Assembly: GCF_029867415.1 (NCBI RefSeq)
Contig: NC_081185.1
Location: forward strand, 110,044,913 to 110,108,912
Origin: Vicia villosa
Lineage: Eukaryota > Streptophyta > Magnoliopsida > Fabales > Fabaceae
Direction: 5' to 3'
DNA: 64,000 nucleotides
A model generated the notes under the pieces. The model was not told the DNA's origin and ran no database searches. It saw only the letters and a list, made by a program, of their open reading frames with translations. This document shows, piece by piece, positions 29,927 through 42,500 of this stretch. Made by a program: the position numbers and the translations under genes. How positions within the stretch are numbered: the stretch's first letter is position 1; each line of letters opens with the position of its first letter.

Positions 29927-30693
29927 CAGAAATTTGGAATTTTCGGTATTGGTTTTCTACCAGAAATTTGGGAAATTTCCGAGACGGCGTAATGTTTTGT
30001 AAATTGCACCGAAAATTTTGAAATTTCCGGTGAACGGATACCGGAATTTTGTAGAAAAACAAAGAATTTCCGGTATCGGCCAAAAAAGGGGTACCGGAAA
30101 TTTACTTTTTTGATGATTTTTACCACAGTAATTTTTTTTCAAAAAAGGTAAAACTTTTGAATAAATAGTGTCAAGAGCATTTTGGGAATAAGATAAAATA
30201 TAGGGTGGCATGTATAATTTGGGGGTCACATATATAATTCTCGTATATTCAGGCCTAATTGTACTAGGCTATTTATGAGGCCCGTTAGATTTACATTAGC
30301 CTATTTAAATGAAATAATGCATTTAATCTTATTACAAATTTAAAGCGTATTCAAATATAAGTTCTACATATATAATATTACAATGAATAAGTTTTCTTTC
30401 AACTTAACCTCAAGTTATGTGTTTGAATACAAGTTTAAAAATGCAATAACATTAATATATTGTTTTAGGAAGAGTTTTGTATAGTTTATCAAATTCAAGT
30501 GATTTTTATTTGCATATATGTGAAAAATACTTGGTTTATTAATATTGAAATATATCTTTTCTTTTTAGTTTTTTGAAATATATATTTTGTTAACTAGAAT
30601 ATTTCTCAAATATGTTTTCTTTTGATCACACTAATCATTGAAAAATACTAATAGAAATCACACTTACAAATGTTTTTAGTAATTTTTTTCTCA
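29927..30693. other. AT-rich intergenic sequence
   Basis: Frames of up to 113 codons on the minus strand (29785-30229) are made of degenerate CCGGAAATTT-like repeats and are not protein-like. Nothing else is recognised. Confidence 0.5.
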
Positions 30694-30840
30694 AGTAGTT
30701 TAGTGGCTATGATTCATAAATAAGTGAGATGTTGCAGGTTTTAATTCAAGATGTTGCGGGTTCAATTCGCACCCTTACATCTATCTGATTTTGTGCACAG
30801 CTACTAACTGAGTTGATTTAACGGGAATTTTTTTTAATAA
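30694..30840 (+). mobile_element. SINE-like tRNA-derived element, copy A
   Basis: AGTAGTTTAGTGGCTATG resembles a pol III A box and GCGGGTTCAATTCGC a B box 55-60 bases on. GCTACTAACTGAGTTGATTTAACGGG follows in two parts, then a T-rich tail (TTTTTTTT). Copy B (58595-58737) has the same order: TAGCCTAGTGGCT, ATATTCGAACTTG, GCTATCAACTAAGC. Old and diverged; target duplications not clear. Confidence 0.6.
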
Positions 30841-32093
30841 TTTTAATATTGAATGACCATAATGCCAACACCATCCACATCTAGGGACCAACCAAACTAA
30901 TTGTTTATTACTGATATTCCAATTCTAGGCCATTATGGACTGAGAAAAAGCATATACATAGAAAAGAAGAATGCCTTAAATAAGACTCAAAGTACACATG
31001 TTTGAGATATTGCAAGTCACAGTGTAATGATCATAGTATATGCACAGACATAGTCTCAAAATCTCAATGAGTACAAAAAATAAGAAAGTTGGTGGCACCC
31101 ATGCCTTAATGTCTCAAACCGATAGTTCCTTAACAACAACGCGTCTTTCATAGCTGACACATTTAATTTCCTTAGGAAAAATCTCATAAAACATTAGCAA
31201 TAATGTGAACACTATAACTAGCTATAATGCTATATAACATTCACAGTTTAATGTGAACACTAGCAGTGACATTGACAACCATAATAAGAAGAAAATGTGA
31301 ACATTTTTATGACAAAATATCAAAAACTTTTCAATCCACAACTCTTCTAAGTTCTAACCTCATTGGCCCTACATCTATTAGTTTGAAACAAACTTCCACG
31401 TGATTCAACTAACCTGTAATAAATATGCAACACTGTCATGTGAAAGTTCCTTGATCTGTTATGCAAATTAAAATGTCATGAATGAATCTTAAAAAGGGTT
31501 CTAAAAATGGAGTCTTGAAGTAGAAGAAAAGTAAAGTGAAGGTAACAACTATTTTTCTTTAATAGCAATGAGCATATATAGAAAAAGCAGTAACTTTTAG
31601 AGCTTATATAATAAGATTTTATGTTATGAGTTTATCCTAAAAAACATCTTCTCTCTTTGTCTTTTGCTATGTCCAACATAGGTACTATGCACTACTTTAA
31701 AAAAAATATTTGTCTTTCTATCTCATTGTGTTATATAGTTTGTTTTCATAGTTATGCAACTAGTATGTTATACATGTAACAAGAAAAATTAACTTCTTTG
31801 AGTACTTAGTTAGTATTTTAAGATTAGCTACTAACTCGTATCGACAGAAGATTTTCCTTTTAGAATATTTTAGTGTCTGTTATGATCGATTTAGTGACTA
31901 ATTTTTCAAATCATTCGCTAAACTGGTCTCTAATTCGGCGGCTGAATAAGCTTGTGATGGAATTATAAACCGATTTGAAAATTGCTTCTAGAACTTTTTC
32001 CTATTTTAGTTTTCTTGCATTAGAAGATTCTTAATCATTGCATATAGATCCTAATATTGGCCATGAATTGTTCTCCATTTTTTTGTAGGCTTT
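30841..32093. other. Intergenic region upstream of the subtilase gene
   Basis: AT-rich, no protein-like frame. TTTTTTTGTAG ending just 4 bp before the subtilase ATG looks like a splice acceptor, so a 5' UTR intron is possible. No TATA box could be assigned with confidence. Confidence 0.5.
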
Positions 32094-34406
32094 ATGATGT
32101 TTAGGAGAGTCTTTTTATTCATGGCTCTTATGGCGACGAATTCAATCGCGCTCGCGGCGCAACAAACGTATATAGTCCACATGGACAAGACCAAAATTGA
32201 AGGCTCAATTCATTCTCAAGACAGCACAAAAACATGGTCTGAATCAGTCATTGATTTCATTACTCAAGCTTCAATGGAGGGAGAAGAGCTAGAAGATATT
32301 CTATCACCTCAGCTTCTATATGCCTATGAAACTAACATGTTTGGTTTTGCAGCCACACTTTCTGAGAAACAGCTTGAACACTTAAGGCAAATTGATGGTT
32401 TTCTATCAGTCATTCCTGATGAACTATCAACCCTCGATACGACACATACACCAAGTTTTCTTGGCCTAACTAATGGAAAAGGACTTTGGAGTGCTCCGAG
32501 TTTGGCCTCAGATGTGATCATTGGTGTCCTTGATTCGGGAATATGGCCCGAACATGTCAGTTTCAAAGACTCGGGCTTTTCCCCGATCCCCCGTAAATGG
32601 AAAGGTGTTTGTCAACAAGGCACAAAATTCACATCCTTAAATTGTAACAAGAAGCTTATTGGTGCAAGATACTATTACAAAGGGTACGAAAAATTCATCG
32701 GGAAAATCAATGAAACAACCGATTATCTTTCTGCTAGAGACACTCAAGGCCATGGAACTCACACTGCCTCGACCGCAGCCGGTAATGTGGTTCAAAATGC
32801 AAACATTTTTGGACTTGCTAAAGGCTCAGCCACTGGAATGAGGCGTACATCAAGAATCGCGGCTTATAAAGTTTGCTGGCTCTCTGGCTGCGCAAATTCC
32901 GACCTATTAGCAGCCATGGACCAAGCAGTTTCCGACGGTGTTGATGTACTTTCGCTATCTTTAGGAAGTATTCCAAAACCATTTTATAATGATAGCATTG
33001 CTATAGCTTCATTCGGAGCAACGAAAAACGGCGTTTTTGTTTCTTGCTCAGCAGGCAACTCAGGCCCTTTTGCATCAACAGTCGGAAACGGCGCACCGTG
33101 GATCATGACAGTTGCTGCTAGCTACATTGACAGAACTTTTCCAACACAAGTGAAACTTGGCAACTCAAAAACATTTGAAGGCACATCATTGTACCAAACA
33201 AAAAACCAAACCAACCAACAACTCCCACTTGTGCATGGAACAACAGCTGGTAAAAAGAGAGAAGCAATGTTTTGCACAAAAGGTTCACTAGATAAAAAAC
33301 TTGTTTTCGGAAAAATCGTTGTTTGTGAAAGAGGAATCAATGGTAGAACCGAAAAAGGCGAGGTAGTGAAAAAATCAGGCGGATACGGAATTATACTACT
33401 CAACTCAGAGAATCAAGGCGAAGAGCTTCTCTCCGACGCTCACGTCTTACCAGGTACTTCATTAGGCGCTTCAGCAGGTAAAGCCATAAGAATCTACCTC
33501 AACACTACTAAAACTCCAACAGCTTCAATTTCATTCCTAGGAACAAGATATGGTAACATTGCACCAATCATGGCAGCATTTTCTTCTCGAGGACCGAGTA
33601 TCGTAGGACAAGATATCATCAAACCAGACATAACTGCACCTGGTGTTAACATCTTAGCTGCATGGCCATCAAAAACAAGTCCAAGCATGATCAAATCTGA
33701 CAAAAGAAGAGTCCTATTTAACATAGTTTCAGGTACCTCAATGTCTTGTCCTCACGTAAGCGGCATCGCAGCGTTGATTAAATCAGTTCACAAAGACTGG
33801 TCACCTGCAATGATCAAGTCATCTCTTATGACAACAGCCTACACATCAAACAACAAAAATCTCCCGATTTCCGATCTCGCTTCAAATAACAACTCATCTT
33901 CTGCTAACCCTTTTGCATTTGGCTCAGGACATGTTAATCCCGAAAGCGCTTCTGATCCTGGATTAGTCTATGACATTACCACCAATGACTACTTGAACTA
34001 CTTTTGCAGCCTTAATTTCACATCATCAGAGATTGCTATATTAACAAAAACTAACTTCACATGTTCTCAAAAACATGTTGTACAAGTTGGTGACTTGAAC
34101 TATCCTTCATTTTCTGTTTTGTTTAGCAGAACAGTGAAGAATGTGACATATAAAAGAGTTGTTACAAATGTTGGAAAATCAGAAAGTGGTTACTATGAAG
34201 CTAAAGTTGAACAACCTAATGGAGTTGTTGTGAATGTTGAACCAAGGAGATTGAAGTTTGAGAAATTGGGTGAGAAATTAAGCTATAAAGTTACATTTTT
34301 AGCAATTGGAAAAACAAGAGTTGTTGGTAGTTCATCATTTGGATCACTCATTTGGGTTTCTGGCAAATATAGAGTTAGAAGTCCTATTGCAGTAACATGG
34401 CAATAG
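32094..34406 (+). CDS. Subtilisin-like serine protease (plant SBT1 type)
   Basis: A single 770-residue open frame; many plant SBT1 genes lack introns. A signal peptide (about 1-21, FLFMALMATNSIALAA) sends it to the secretory pathway. An inhibitor I9 prodomain (about 25-118, QTYIVHMDK) is followed by peptidase S8 with all catalytic residues: Asp147 (GVLDSGIWPE), His220 (DTQGHGTHTAS), oxyanion Asn322 (SAGNSGP) and Ser549 (GTSMSCPH). A PA domain is inserted at about 350-500 (KIVVCERG), and a fibronectin-III-like domain closes the chain (about 655-770, VTNVG). Length is typical. It most resembles SBT1.1-like enzymes; the member number is a guess. Expected to cleave extracellular proteins or peptide precursors after prodomain removal. 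No defect seen. Confidence 0.95.
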   Translation: MMFRRVFLFMALMATNSIALAAQQTYIVHMDKTKIEGSIHSQDSTKTWSESVIDFITQASMEGEELEDILSPQLLYAYETNMFGFAATLSEKQLEHLRQIDGFLSVIPDELSTLDTTHTPSFLGLTNGKGLWSAPSLASDVIIGVLDSGIWPEHVSFKDSGFSPIPRKWKGVCQQGTKFTSLNCNKKLIGARYYYKGYEKFIGKINETTDYLSARDTQGHGTHTASTAAGNVVQNANIFGLAKGSATGMRRTSRIAAYKVCWLSGCANSDLLAAMDQAVSDGVDVLSLSLGSIPKPFYNDSIAIASFGATKNGVFVSCSAGNSGPFASTVGNGAPWIMTVAASYIDRTFPTQVKLGNSKTFEGTSLYQTKNQTNQQLPLVHGTTAGKKREAMFCTKGSLDKKLVFGKIVVCERGINGRTEKGEVVKKSGGYGIILLNSENQGEELLSDAHVLPGTSLGASAGKAIRIYLNTTKTPTASISFLGTRYGNIAPIMAAFSSRGPSIVGQDIIKPDITAPGVNILAAWPSKTSPSMIKSDKRRVLFNIVSGTSMSCPHVSGIAALIKSVHKDWSPAMIKSSLMTTAYTSNNKNLPISDLASNNNSSSANPFAFGSGHVNPESASDPGLVYDITTNDYLNYFCSLNFTSSEIAILTKTNFTCSQKHVVQVGDLNYPSFSVLFSRTVKNVTYKRVVTNVGKSESGYYEAKVEQPNGVVVNVEPRRLKFEKLGEKLSYKVTFLAIGKTRVVGSSSFGSLIWVSGKYRVRSPIAVTWQ

Positions 34407-35459
34407 TGAAAGAATGGAATTTATTTGATCTTACATTATTACATTATTGTTGAAAATTATGTGCAAGAAGTAAGTAGTATCATAAGGGTAATTTATTGTT
34501 TTCATTGTTGTTTGGATTGGAATGATTCATTTATATTAGAGAGTTTCTATTTATCATTTTATGAATTTTGTTTTTATTCATGAGAGAAATTTATTCTAGA
34601 ATCTTACAATTGAATTTCAATCCATTCATGCTACCAACCGGTATACTATGCCCAACTAAAAAGTTAGTTGAAGAAAATATTAGTATTAGTGGTTCCTTTA
34701 AATTTAGTCAAGTACCTAACTCATAAAACAATGATATTCAATGTTATATTATATTTCAATATTATTTTAATTTTAAATAAATTAAAATTTTAAATTTATT
34801 TAAGCAGTACTCAACTAAAATTTGTAAATATCAAAGAATTTACTTTATTACTTATATTTTTAAAAACTATTTTTAACTATTTGTTTAGAAAAATAAATTT
34901 TGAATTCAAAGAATTTTCACGTTATTGACATGAAAATCTATATCATTAGTTATAAAATCTTCAAAATATTATTTTTTTAATTAAAAAATATTTTATTTTT
35001 ATTAGACAATAATGTAAAACTAATTCACATCTACTTTACATTTCCTTTTCATATAAAATTAAAGAAAGATTTTTCAAGATTAATTAAACCAAAACTACAC
35101 TACATCATATTTTATATATAAAAGAAAAAAGTTTAATGCAGAATTCAAACATGATTACATGTTCTAATCACAACCCCATTCTCCTTAATATGGTTTTTTC
35201 TTCGGAGACGACCGACTACATCCTTTTATGTTTGAGACAGTTTGGATCATTCACCTAAAATACTTCAATATAGTTCAATTTTTTTTTTTTTTTTTGAGAA
35301 ATCCTCGTATGACATTGTAACTTGTCTAAAAAAGGTGCAACACAATTCTATCCTTTTTAATAAGAATTTTTTTTGACAATATCAACAAACGAAAACACAA
35401 CATTGAGAAGAGACTCAGAGTTATATACCACTCTTTTGTAGAGAATAGATTTGGCAATA
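34407..35459. other. AT-rich intergenic region
   Basis: Holds the subtilase 3' UTR and terminator (no clean AATAAA near the stop) and then AT-rich sequence with a T-run at 35279-35295. No gene is recognised. Confidence 0.5.
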
Positions 35460-37920
35460 CTAGTTTATCTCTAACAGGAGCTTCAACAGAAGTATGATAA
35501 GATCCTTGCGCAAGAGAAGATTCATTTGTATCAAAAGGCTAAAGATGATTGGATTAAATTTGGAAATCAAAACACTAAAGTTTTTCATACCAAGACGATA
35601 AGCAGGAGAAAGATAAATAAAGTCCATGACCTTCATTTTCTCAAGGAAGAAGCACTGACTTTTTTTAAAGGTCTATTCTACTATACATCTCCTATACTCC
35701 CCTCAAGTATACCTGACATGTATATGGCGTTGATTCTTACTAAAGAATTTCAACACTCTTTGACTCAACAAATGACGAGAGAAGAAATTACTTATGTATT
35801 AAATCAAATACATCCTTTCATGGTGCCTAACCCTGATGGATTATAGGGTATTTTCTTTAAATGGTTTTGGTATATAGTTGGAGATAACATTGTCTAACTT
35901 ATATCAGATGCTTTTGTGACAGGTAGTTTTCACTCCTCTATTTATGAGATTCTTATTGCATTAATTCTTAAGTTAGGCTGCCCCCAAAATTTTAAGGGAT
36001 TCAGACTCATTAGCTCGTGCAATATTATTTACAAGCTTATTAAGAAGATTATGGTTAACAGATTGCATCCTTATATAAATCGGATAGTTGGATTATTCCA
36101 AAGTCTTTTTTTGTGTGATAAAGGGGCAATTGATAATGTCATTATCCTCCAAGAAGCAATTCAATCTATGCATAAATCTAAAAAGAAAAAACTGACATTG
36201 TGTTTAAAATAGATCTTGAAAAGGCCTATGATCATGTTAATTGAGATTTCTTTGAATTTTGTTTGAAGTGAAGCAAGTTTCCTCCCATTACTAAAAAGTT
36301 GATCATACACTGTGTAACTAGCTCCTATATGTATATTCTTTAGAATGGGAGACAATTACCAAATTTTGCTCTGACTAGAGGATTACGAAAAGGTGGCCTC
36401 ATTTCACCCTATCTCTTCATTGGCTGAAATAAAGTTACTAAGCCCAAAAATCTGGGTGGGCTTGGGATTAAAAAGCAAAAGAGGTCGATACTTCTATGTT
36501 GGGTAAGCTAGTTTAGAGTCTCCATCGGGATTGTGATTCCCTCTGGGCTCAAGTTTTGAAACATAAGTACACCAGTGAGGAAACGTTCCTTAATATGAAA
36601 AATAAAGTGGATCAGTTACTTGAAATGCAATTATGAAAGTTCTTTCTACTCTTAAAGATGAATTTTAATTTAGAATGAGAGATGATAACTTCTCTTTATG
36701 GTTTTCCAATTGGTCAGGGATAGGAAAATTAGCGGAGCAGGTTCTCTATATGGATATCCATAATATAAAAATGTGAGTGAATTGGAACTTCAATTTATTA
36801 TATAATATTTCTTATGTTGCTTGTGACCTCCTGAAAGTGCTTCCCATTTGTTCGAATTCTCTAGTGCCTGGTCGGTTAATCTTGAGAGACAATTTAGAAG
36901 GTATCTATACTGCTTGGGATGGTTATAATTGGCTCAACAAGCTTGAATTTGTTCATAATACAATAGACAATAACTCTTGAAAGGAGGTGTGACATATTCA
37001 TTCTCTTGAGAAGGTGAAATTCTTCCTTTTGACGATTTAACATAAGTCATTTCCTACGAGATCAATGTTGAGTCATCATGGTATTCTCCAGACAAATCTC
37101 TGCCCTATATGCAATCAGGGCAATGAGACAATTCTACACTGCCAAAGAGATTATGAATTTTCTACTCGCTTTAGGAAATCTACTGGCTTCTCGGACCCAC
37201 TATTCTTCCAAGGGGATAGTTTATATGCTTGGATTAGACATGACATCAGTGGTAGATATATCGTTTTGGCTGATTGCTGGTGGTTGTGGCGCACTATAAA
37301 TAAACTGTCTTGCAAATGACGGGGTATTTTCCTATACTTTAAAACTCATCATAGTGAATTATGCTAATTTGTTAGCTAAATGTTTTCTCAAGCATAATCA
37401 GTCTCATCCAACAAGAACGATCATGTGGAATACACACAAATATAGTAATTAAATTTTGAATGTTGATGACAATAGCCTCGGTAATCCCAACGTCTCAGGT
37501 TGTAGTGGAATGATTAGAAATGGCGATGATTCTTAGATTCACGGTTTTGCAGGTAATATAGGTTGTTCTAACATCCTACATGAGTTGATGACGATATATC
37601 ATGGTTTGTGTATGGTCTGAGAACTTGACATCAAAGACCTAATGTGTTATTTTTACTCCAACTCTGCTTGCTATCAATCTTATCTTAGAGTCTCTTAATA
37701 TTTGACATCACTATGTCGCGATTCTTCACAACATTAAAGAAATTCTCTCTAGAGAATAATGAGTTTAAATATTTCATACTATTAAGGAAGGAAATACTTT
37801 ACTGACTATTTAACAAAACATGAAATTGGTAATGATGCGATGTACTGGTCTTTTGCAGAATATTTTGTTGGAATCACCACTCTCGTGTTAGGTAACATTA
37901 GTGAAACTTTAATTTTGAAA
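35460..37920 (+). pseudogene. Decayed L1-type LINE (non-LTR retrotransposon), RT to RNase H remnants
   Basis: Fragments in several plus-strand frames follow LINE order. Pre-RT region (DDWIKFGNQNTKVFHTKT, 35540-35600); RT fingers (FKGFRLISSCNIIYKLIKKI, 35990-36050); RT block with the first catalytic Asp (IDLEKAYDHVN, 36208-36240) followed at once by TGA; GLRKGGLISPYLFI (36382-36420). This jumps straight to KPKNLGGLGIKK, so an internal deletion removed the YADD box. A zinc-binding zf-RVT motif (CPICNQGNETILHC, about 37100-37140) and RNase H-like remains (NVSGCSGMIRNGD) follow. Many stops and frameshifts. AATAAAATTATAATAATG near 38040 may be the old 3' tail. Inactive. Confidence 0.85.
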
Positions 37921-38304
37921 TAATTTTGCTTTTTTATTTTTTTATTTCCACTTGTAAGAAAACACGATTACGCATTACCATTTCTTATATCTTCAGAATT
38001 TTTTTATTTGATTTATTCACTGCATATATCTTTATTGAATCAATAAAATTATAATAATGTTATTTTTTTTAAAGATTTTAAAGTATTTCAGTATTATTTA
38101 TAAGCAATTTTTTTTATCTTAAATCTAAATAAATATATCAACAAATCTAAACACATTTAATATTTTTATTTTAAAACAATTTTTTATTAATTACTTAATA
38201 TTATTAATAATTAACAATTTAATTAAAAATATATTAATAATATATTTTAAAAATATATTAATAATATATTTTTATAAGAAATTAAAAAAACTTAAATATA
38301 TTTA
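37921..38304. other. AT-rich spacer
   Basis: Contains a short duplicated phrase (AATATATTAATAATATATTTT, given in two overlapping parts). No gene; it is the insertion site of the solo LTR. Confidence 0.5.
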
Positions 38305-38309
38305 AATAT

Positions 38310-38961
38310 TGTTCTGGACTGTGCCGACGCTTGGCCCAAACATAGTGCAAGGCCCAAATTCAGTCTAATCAAGAAAAAGACCCAATTGAGCTCCTACTCG
38401 TACAAGCTTGCACCTGGTCGACCACCGACCACGGACCTTACTTGACTAAAACTGCACGAGTCCACCAATGCTTTGGGCAGGCGTGTCGCCCAAGTAAGAG
38501 CACCCACAGGGCTCCGGGCAGGCGTAGTACACGAGTGCGTCCAGTTGTCCGTCCCCTCGGGGACCCTCCTCCTCGTAGGGTTTCTCCACCTTCAACCTTT
38601 CAAATATCACGAAGTTTACGCGCTTCCAAGAAGACCGCGTCTCCCCTGAAACTTTGGAGCGGTTGACCCAGGACAGAGGCCACGTGGTGGTCTCTACTAC
38701 ACACGTAGATCTTGATAGTCTCCATCTTGGATCTAGGCATCCAGCCCAGTATGGAGACCTTGACCCAGCGCTGGGGGCTATAAATGCTCTCTTTCACGAG
38801 AGGGTCGGGTATTCATTTTTCTCACTCTAAACTTTTGTTCTTATACTTGCGCTCCACTTATTCTCTTTCTCACTTTAATATCAGAGTAACTTGCACCCTC
38901 TCGCTCTAATGAGATTCCTTTATTGCATACTAAAATGATCTGTTATGATCAAGTGCGATCA
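38310..38961 (+). mobile_element. Solo LTR A (652 bp) with 5-bp target duplication
   Basis: Begins TGTTCTGGACTG and ends GTGCGATCA, flanked on both sides by AATAT (38305-38309 and 38962-38966). GC-rich against AT-rich surroundings. A core-promoter-like GGGGGCTATAAATGCTCTC lies at 38770-38790. It shares TTCT[GA]GACTG, CCGACGCTTGGCCCAAA, GGACCCTCCTCCTCGTA and GGGGGCTATAA with solo LTR B (58749-59268, opposite strand). No internal region or second LTR, so it is a recombination product. Superfamily not certain; 5-bp duplication and TG..CA ends are those of an LTR retrotransposon. It ends 548 bp before the PLD start codon. Confidence 0.85.
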
Positions 38962-39509
38962 AATATATATTTAAATATATTTTTAATAAATGTTGTCAAT
39001 TTTTTACCTTTAAATCACATCGGAGTCATATTTTTAAACAAATATAATTTTTTTTTTAGATTCTTAATTTAAAGTTTTTTATGAAGTAATATTAAAAAAA
39101 AGGTAAAATAATTAAAGTAACGTGTCATTCGAAGTATTCCATGTTGGACATCGCAGACAACGTCAACTCCAGACACAGCGTGATTTGGAAGACAAACGCT
39201 TCTTCCTCTTTCAATTTCAATCCATCCTCTCAAATTTCTTCATCATCACATAATCATTGGTAAATTTCTCAACTTTACCTCAATTTCAAATTTCCCATTT
39301 ACTCCACCATTTCTATCTAATCAGAGTCAAACACACTTTTTCTACCTTTCTATAATTTATTTTTCTTCAATTCTAATCCAGATTGCATGATTCTTGCTTG
39401 ATTCTTCCAATTTGATGATTTCTTCTATGACCCTTTTCTGTTAAAAGATCTAAATTTCAGTTTTTTATTGCTACATTTTATCATCATTGAGAATTGATTA
39501 TACTGTTTG

Positions 39510-42500
39510 ATGGATAATAATAACTATAGTTCATCTTCTCCATATGGATATCCAAACCCTTATATGTATCCCCCTAATCCCAACCCTAACCCTAACCCTA
39601 ACCCTCATCAACCATATCCACCTCAAGGTTCAATTCCTGATCCATTTGCACATGCTCATCCACCATATCCACCTCAAGCTTCAGTTCCTGATCCATATGC
39701 TCATGCTCATGCTCATCCTTATCCATATCCTTATGGTTCTTCACATTCTTTGAACTATTCACATGCTAGATCGCCGTCTTTATCGTCATCACCATCGTTC
39801 AGTTCTAATGCCCCATACGAGTATCCATACCCTCCTCCTCCTCATCAGTTAGTACCACCACCCTCAGCTCCACCCTCTTATCCTTCTTATCCATACCATG
39901 TTCCTCCAGGGACTCATAACCCTCCTCAACCTGGCCTTTCGCACCATGCTAGCTTATTACAACATGGATCATCGTCGCATCATTATTATTATCCACACAC
40001 TGCTCCTCATGAAGACCGTCCTGATGCCCATTCGCGTCATAATAGCTTCTCTGGTCATTACTGGCATGACACGTCTAGTTCAACAGCCGTTGGTGGTGTT
40101 GGTGTTGGTGGAGGATCGCAAAGTAGTGGTGGTGATAGTTCCAAACCTTCTGCTTATCCACGTTTGGATGAACTAATGAACAATGTTAAGTTGTCTGATG
40201 ACCAATCAACTGCTCCTGCATCGCCTCCTGCTCCTGCTGCACAACCTTTTATGCATTCAATTTCGGTACCGAAGATTCAACAGAAGAAAGAGGATTTTTA
40301 TGGACATTCTAATAATAACTCCTTCTCGGGTTGGGGATCCTCATACCCGAGCCGGGTGAACTCAGGTAGGCTTTCGGATTATTCTGGCTCGTTTAATGAC
40401 TCAATGCATAGTCAGAGCTTGCAGGTTGTTCCGGTGCAGAACAAAGGGTCCTTGAAAGTTTTGCTCCTTCATGGAAATTTAGATATATGGGTTCATGAAG
40501 CCAAAAATCTTCCAAATATGGACATGTTTCACAAAACATTGGGGGATATGTTTGGTAAATTACCTGGTAGTGTGAGCAATAAAATTGAAGGAACGATGAA
40601 TAAGAAGATTACAAGTGATCCTTATGTTTCAATTTCAGTTTCAAATGCCGTAATTGGAAGGACTTTTGTCATTAGCAACAGTGAAAATCCTGTTTGGACT
40701 CAACATTTCTATGTTCCTGTCGCGCATAATGCCGCTGAAGTGCACTTTGTTGTTAAAGACAGTGATGTTGTGGGTTCCCAGCTCATTGGTATTGTGGCGA
40801 TTCCAGTGGAACAAATATACTCAGGGGAACAAGTTGAAGGAACTTACCCTATTCTGAATAGTAATGGGAAGCCTTGTAAGCAAGGTGCCGTATTGAGCCT
40901 ATCCATTCAGTACATCCCAATGGAGCAACTGAGCTTTTATCATAAAGGAGTTGGAGCAGGGCCTGAATATATAGGTGTTCCTGCTACTTATTTTCCTTTG
41001 AGGAAAGGTGGAAATGTTACTCTATATCAAGATGCTCATGTTCCAGATGGTAGTCTCCCGAATGTGTTGCTTGATAGTGGGATGTTTTATGTGCATGGAA
41101 AGTGTTGGCATGACATGTTTGATGCCATAAGTCAAGCTCGCCGCTTGATTTATATTACAGGATGGTCAGTGTGGCACAAAGTTAGGTTGGTAAGAGATGC
41201 CGGTCATGCATCAGATTATACATTGGGTGATCTTCTGAGGACAAAGTCACAGGAAGGAGTAAGAGTGCTTCTCCTTATTTGGGATGATCCTACATCAAGA
41301 AGTATTTTGGGCTATAAAACAGTAAGTAATACAATACTTGTTCCTAGTATGACCACTAAGGTTTACTTTATTCTGTGTAAGATCTATATGATTGAATGCT
41401 TCTATTAATTTTTTATTAACATAAGTATACTATGTATGATTTTCCCTTTTAATTCTAATTATGTGATACTCTTTGGCTATATATTAAGGATGGTGTTATG
41501 GCAACTCATGATGAGGAAACTAGACGATTTTTCAAGCACTCATCAGTGAATGTGCTGCTTTGTCCTCGCAGTGCCGGAAAACGCCATAGCTGGGTCAAGC
41601 AAAAGGTTAGATTTTACAGCTACTTTTCTGATTGATTAGTGCTGTCAAGTAGCAGCTATATTGGCCTATACTGCTATAGGTAGCAGAATTTGGACATACC
41701 GTTATTGTAACGTTGGTTTTTGTTGTTATTCAGTCATTCTCTAAAACCTTGCATTATTGGGATTTAGACGTGTAAATTCTTATTTAAATTTAGCAATTGA
41801 AAATGCTCGTCATGCATTTTGAGTATTATTACTGTGAAAATAATGATATGCTATTACATACTGCTACAGTTTTTTGGTTTCAGAGTTTTACATTGAATTT
41901 GTATGTCTTCTTGTCAGGAAGTTGGAACTATATATACTCATCATCAGAAAACTGTAATTGTGGATGCTGATGCTGGAAATAACAGAAGAAAAATTGTAGC
42001 ATTTGTTGGTGGACTTGATTTATGTGATGGCCGATATGATACTCCTCAACATCCTCTCTTTAAGACACTACAAACAATACATAAGGATGACTATCACAAC
42101 CCAACTTACACGGTAATCTATGATTTCAGACTCCACTTTGTAGCATGATCAAAACTAATTACAGTTATCCATCAATTATATGATAAAAATGGGATTAGTG
42201 GAAGAGCTTTTGTGAAAAAATAGAAACAGAATGAATGAATCTAAGTTTTATTTCATGACAGGGTAACACTGGTGGTTGTCCAAGGGAGCCATGGCATGAT
42301 TTGCATTCTAAAATTGATGGTCCAGCAGCTTATGATGTCTTAACTAACTTTGAGGAACGCTGGTTAAAAGCTTCAAAACCACAAGGGATAAAGAAGTTGA
42401 AAATTTCATATGATGATGCTTTACTTAGACTGGAAAGAATTCCAGACGTTATTGGCATTAACGACACTCCTAGTGGTGACGATGATCCTGAATCATGGCA

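Noticed and set aside
38442..38797. Two short GC-rich frames upstream of PLD
   Set aside because: Inside solo LTR A, no resemblance to a protein.
39577..39607. AACCCT-type telomere-like repeat at the PLD N-terminus
   Set aside because: Four to five units that encode the Pro-Asn run of the protein; plant telomeres use AAACCCT, so this is coding low complexity.
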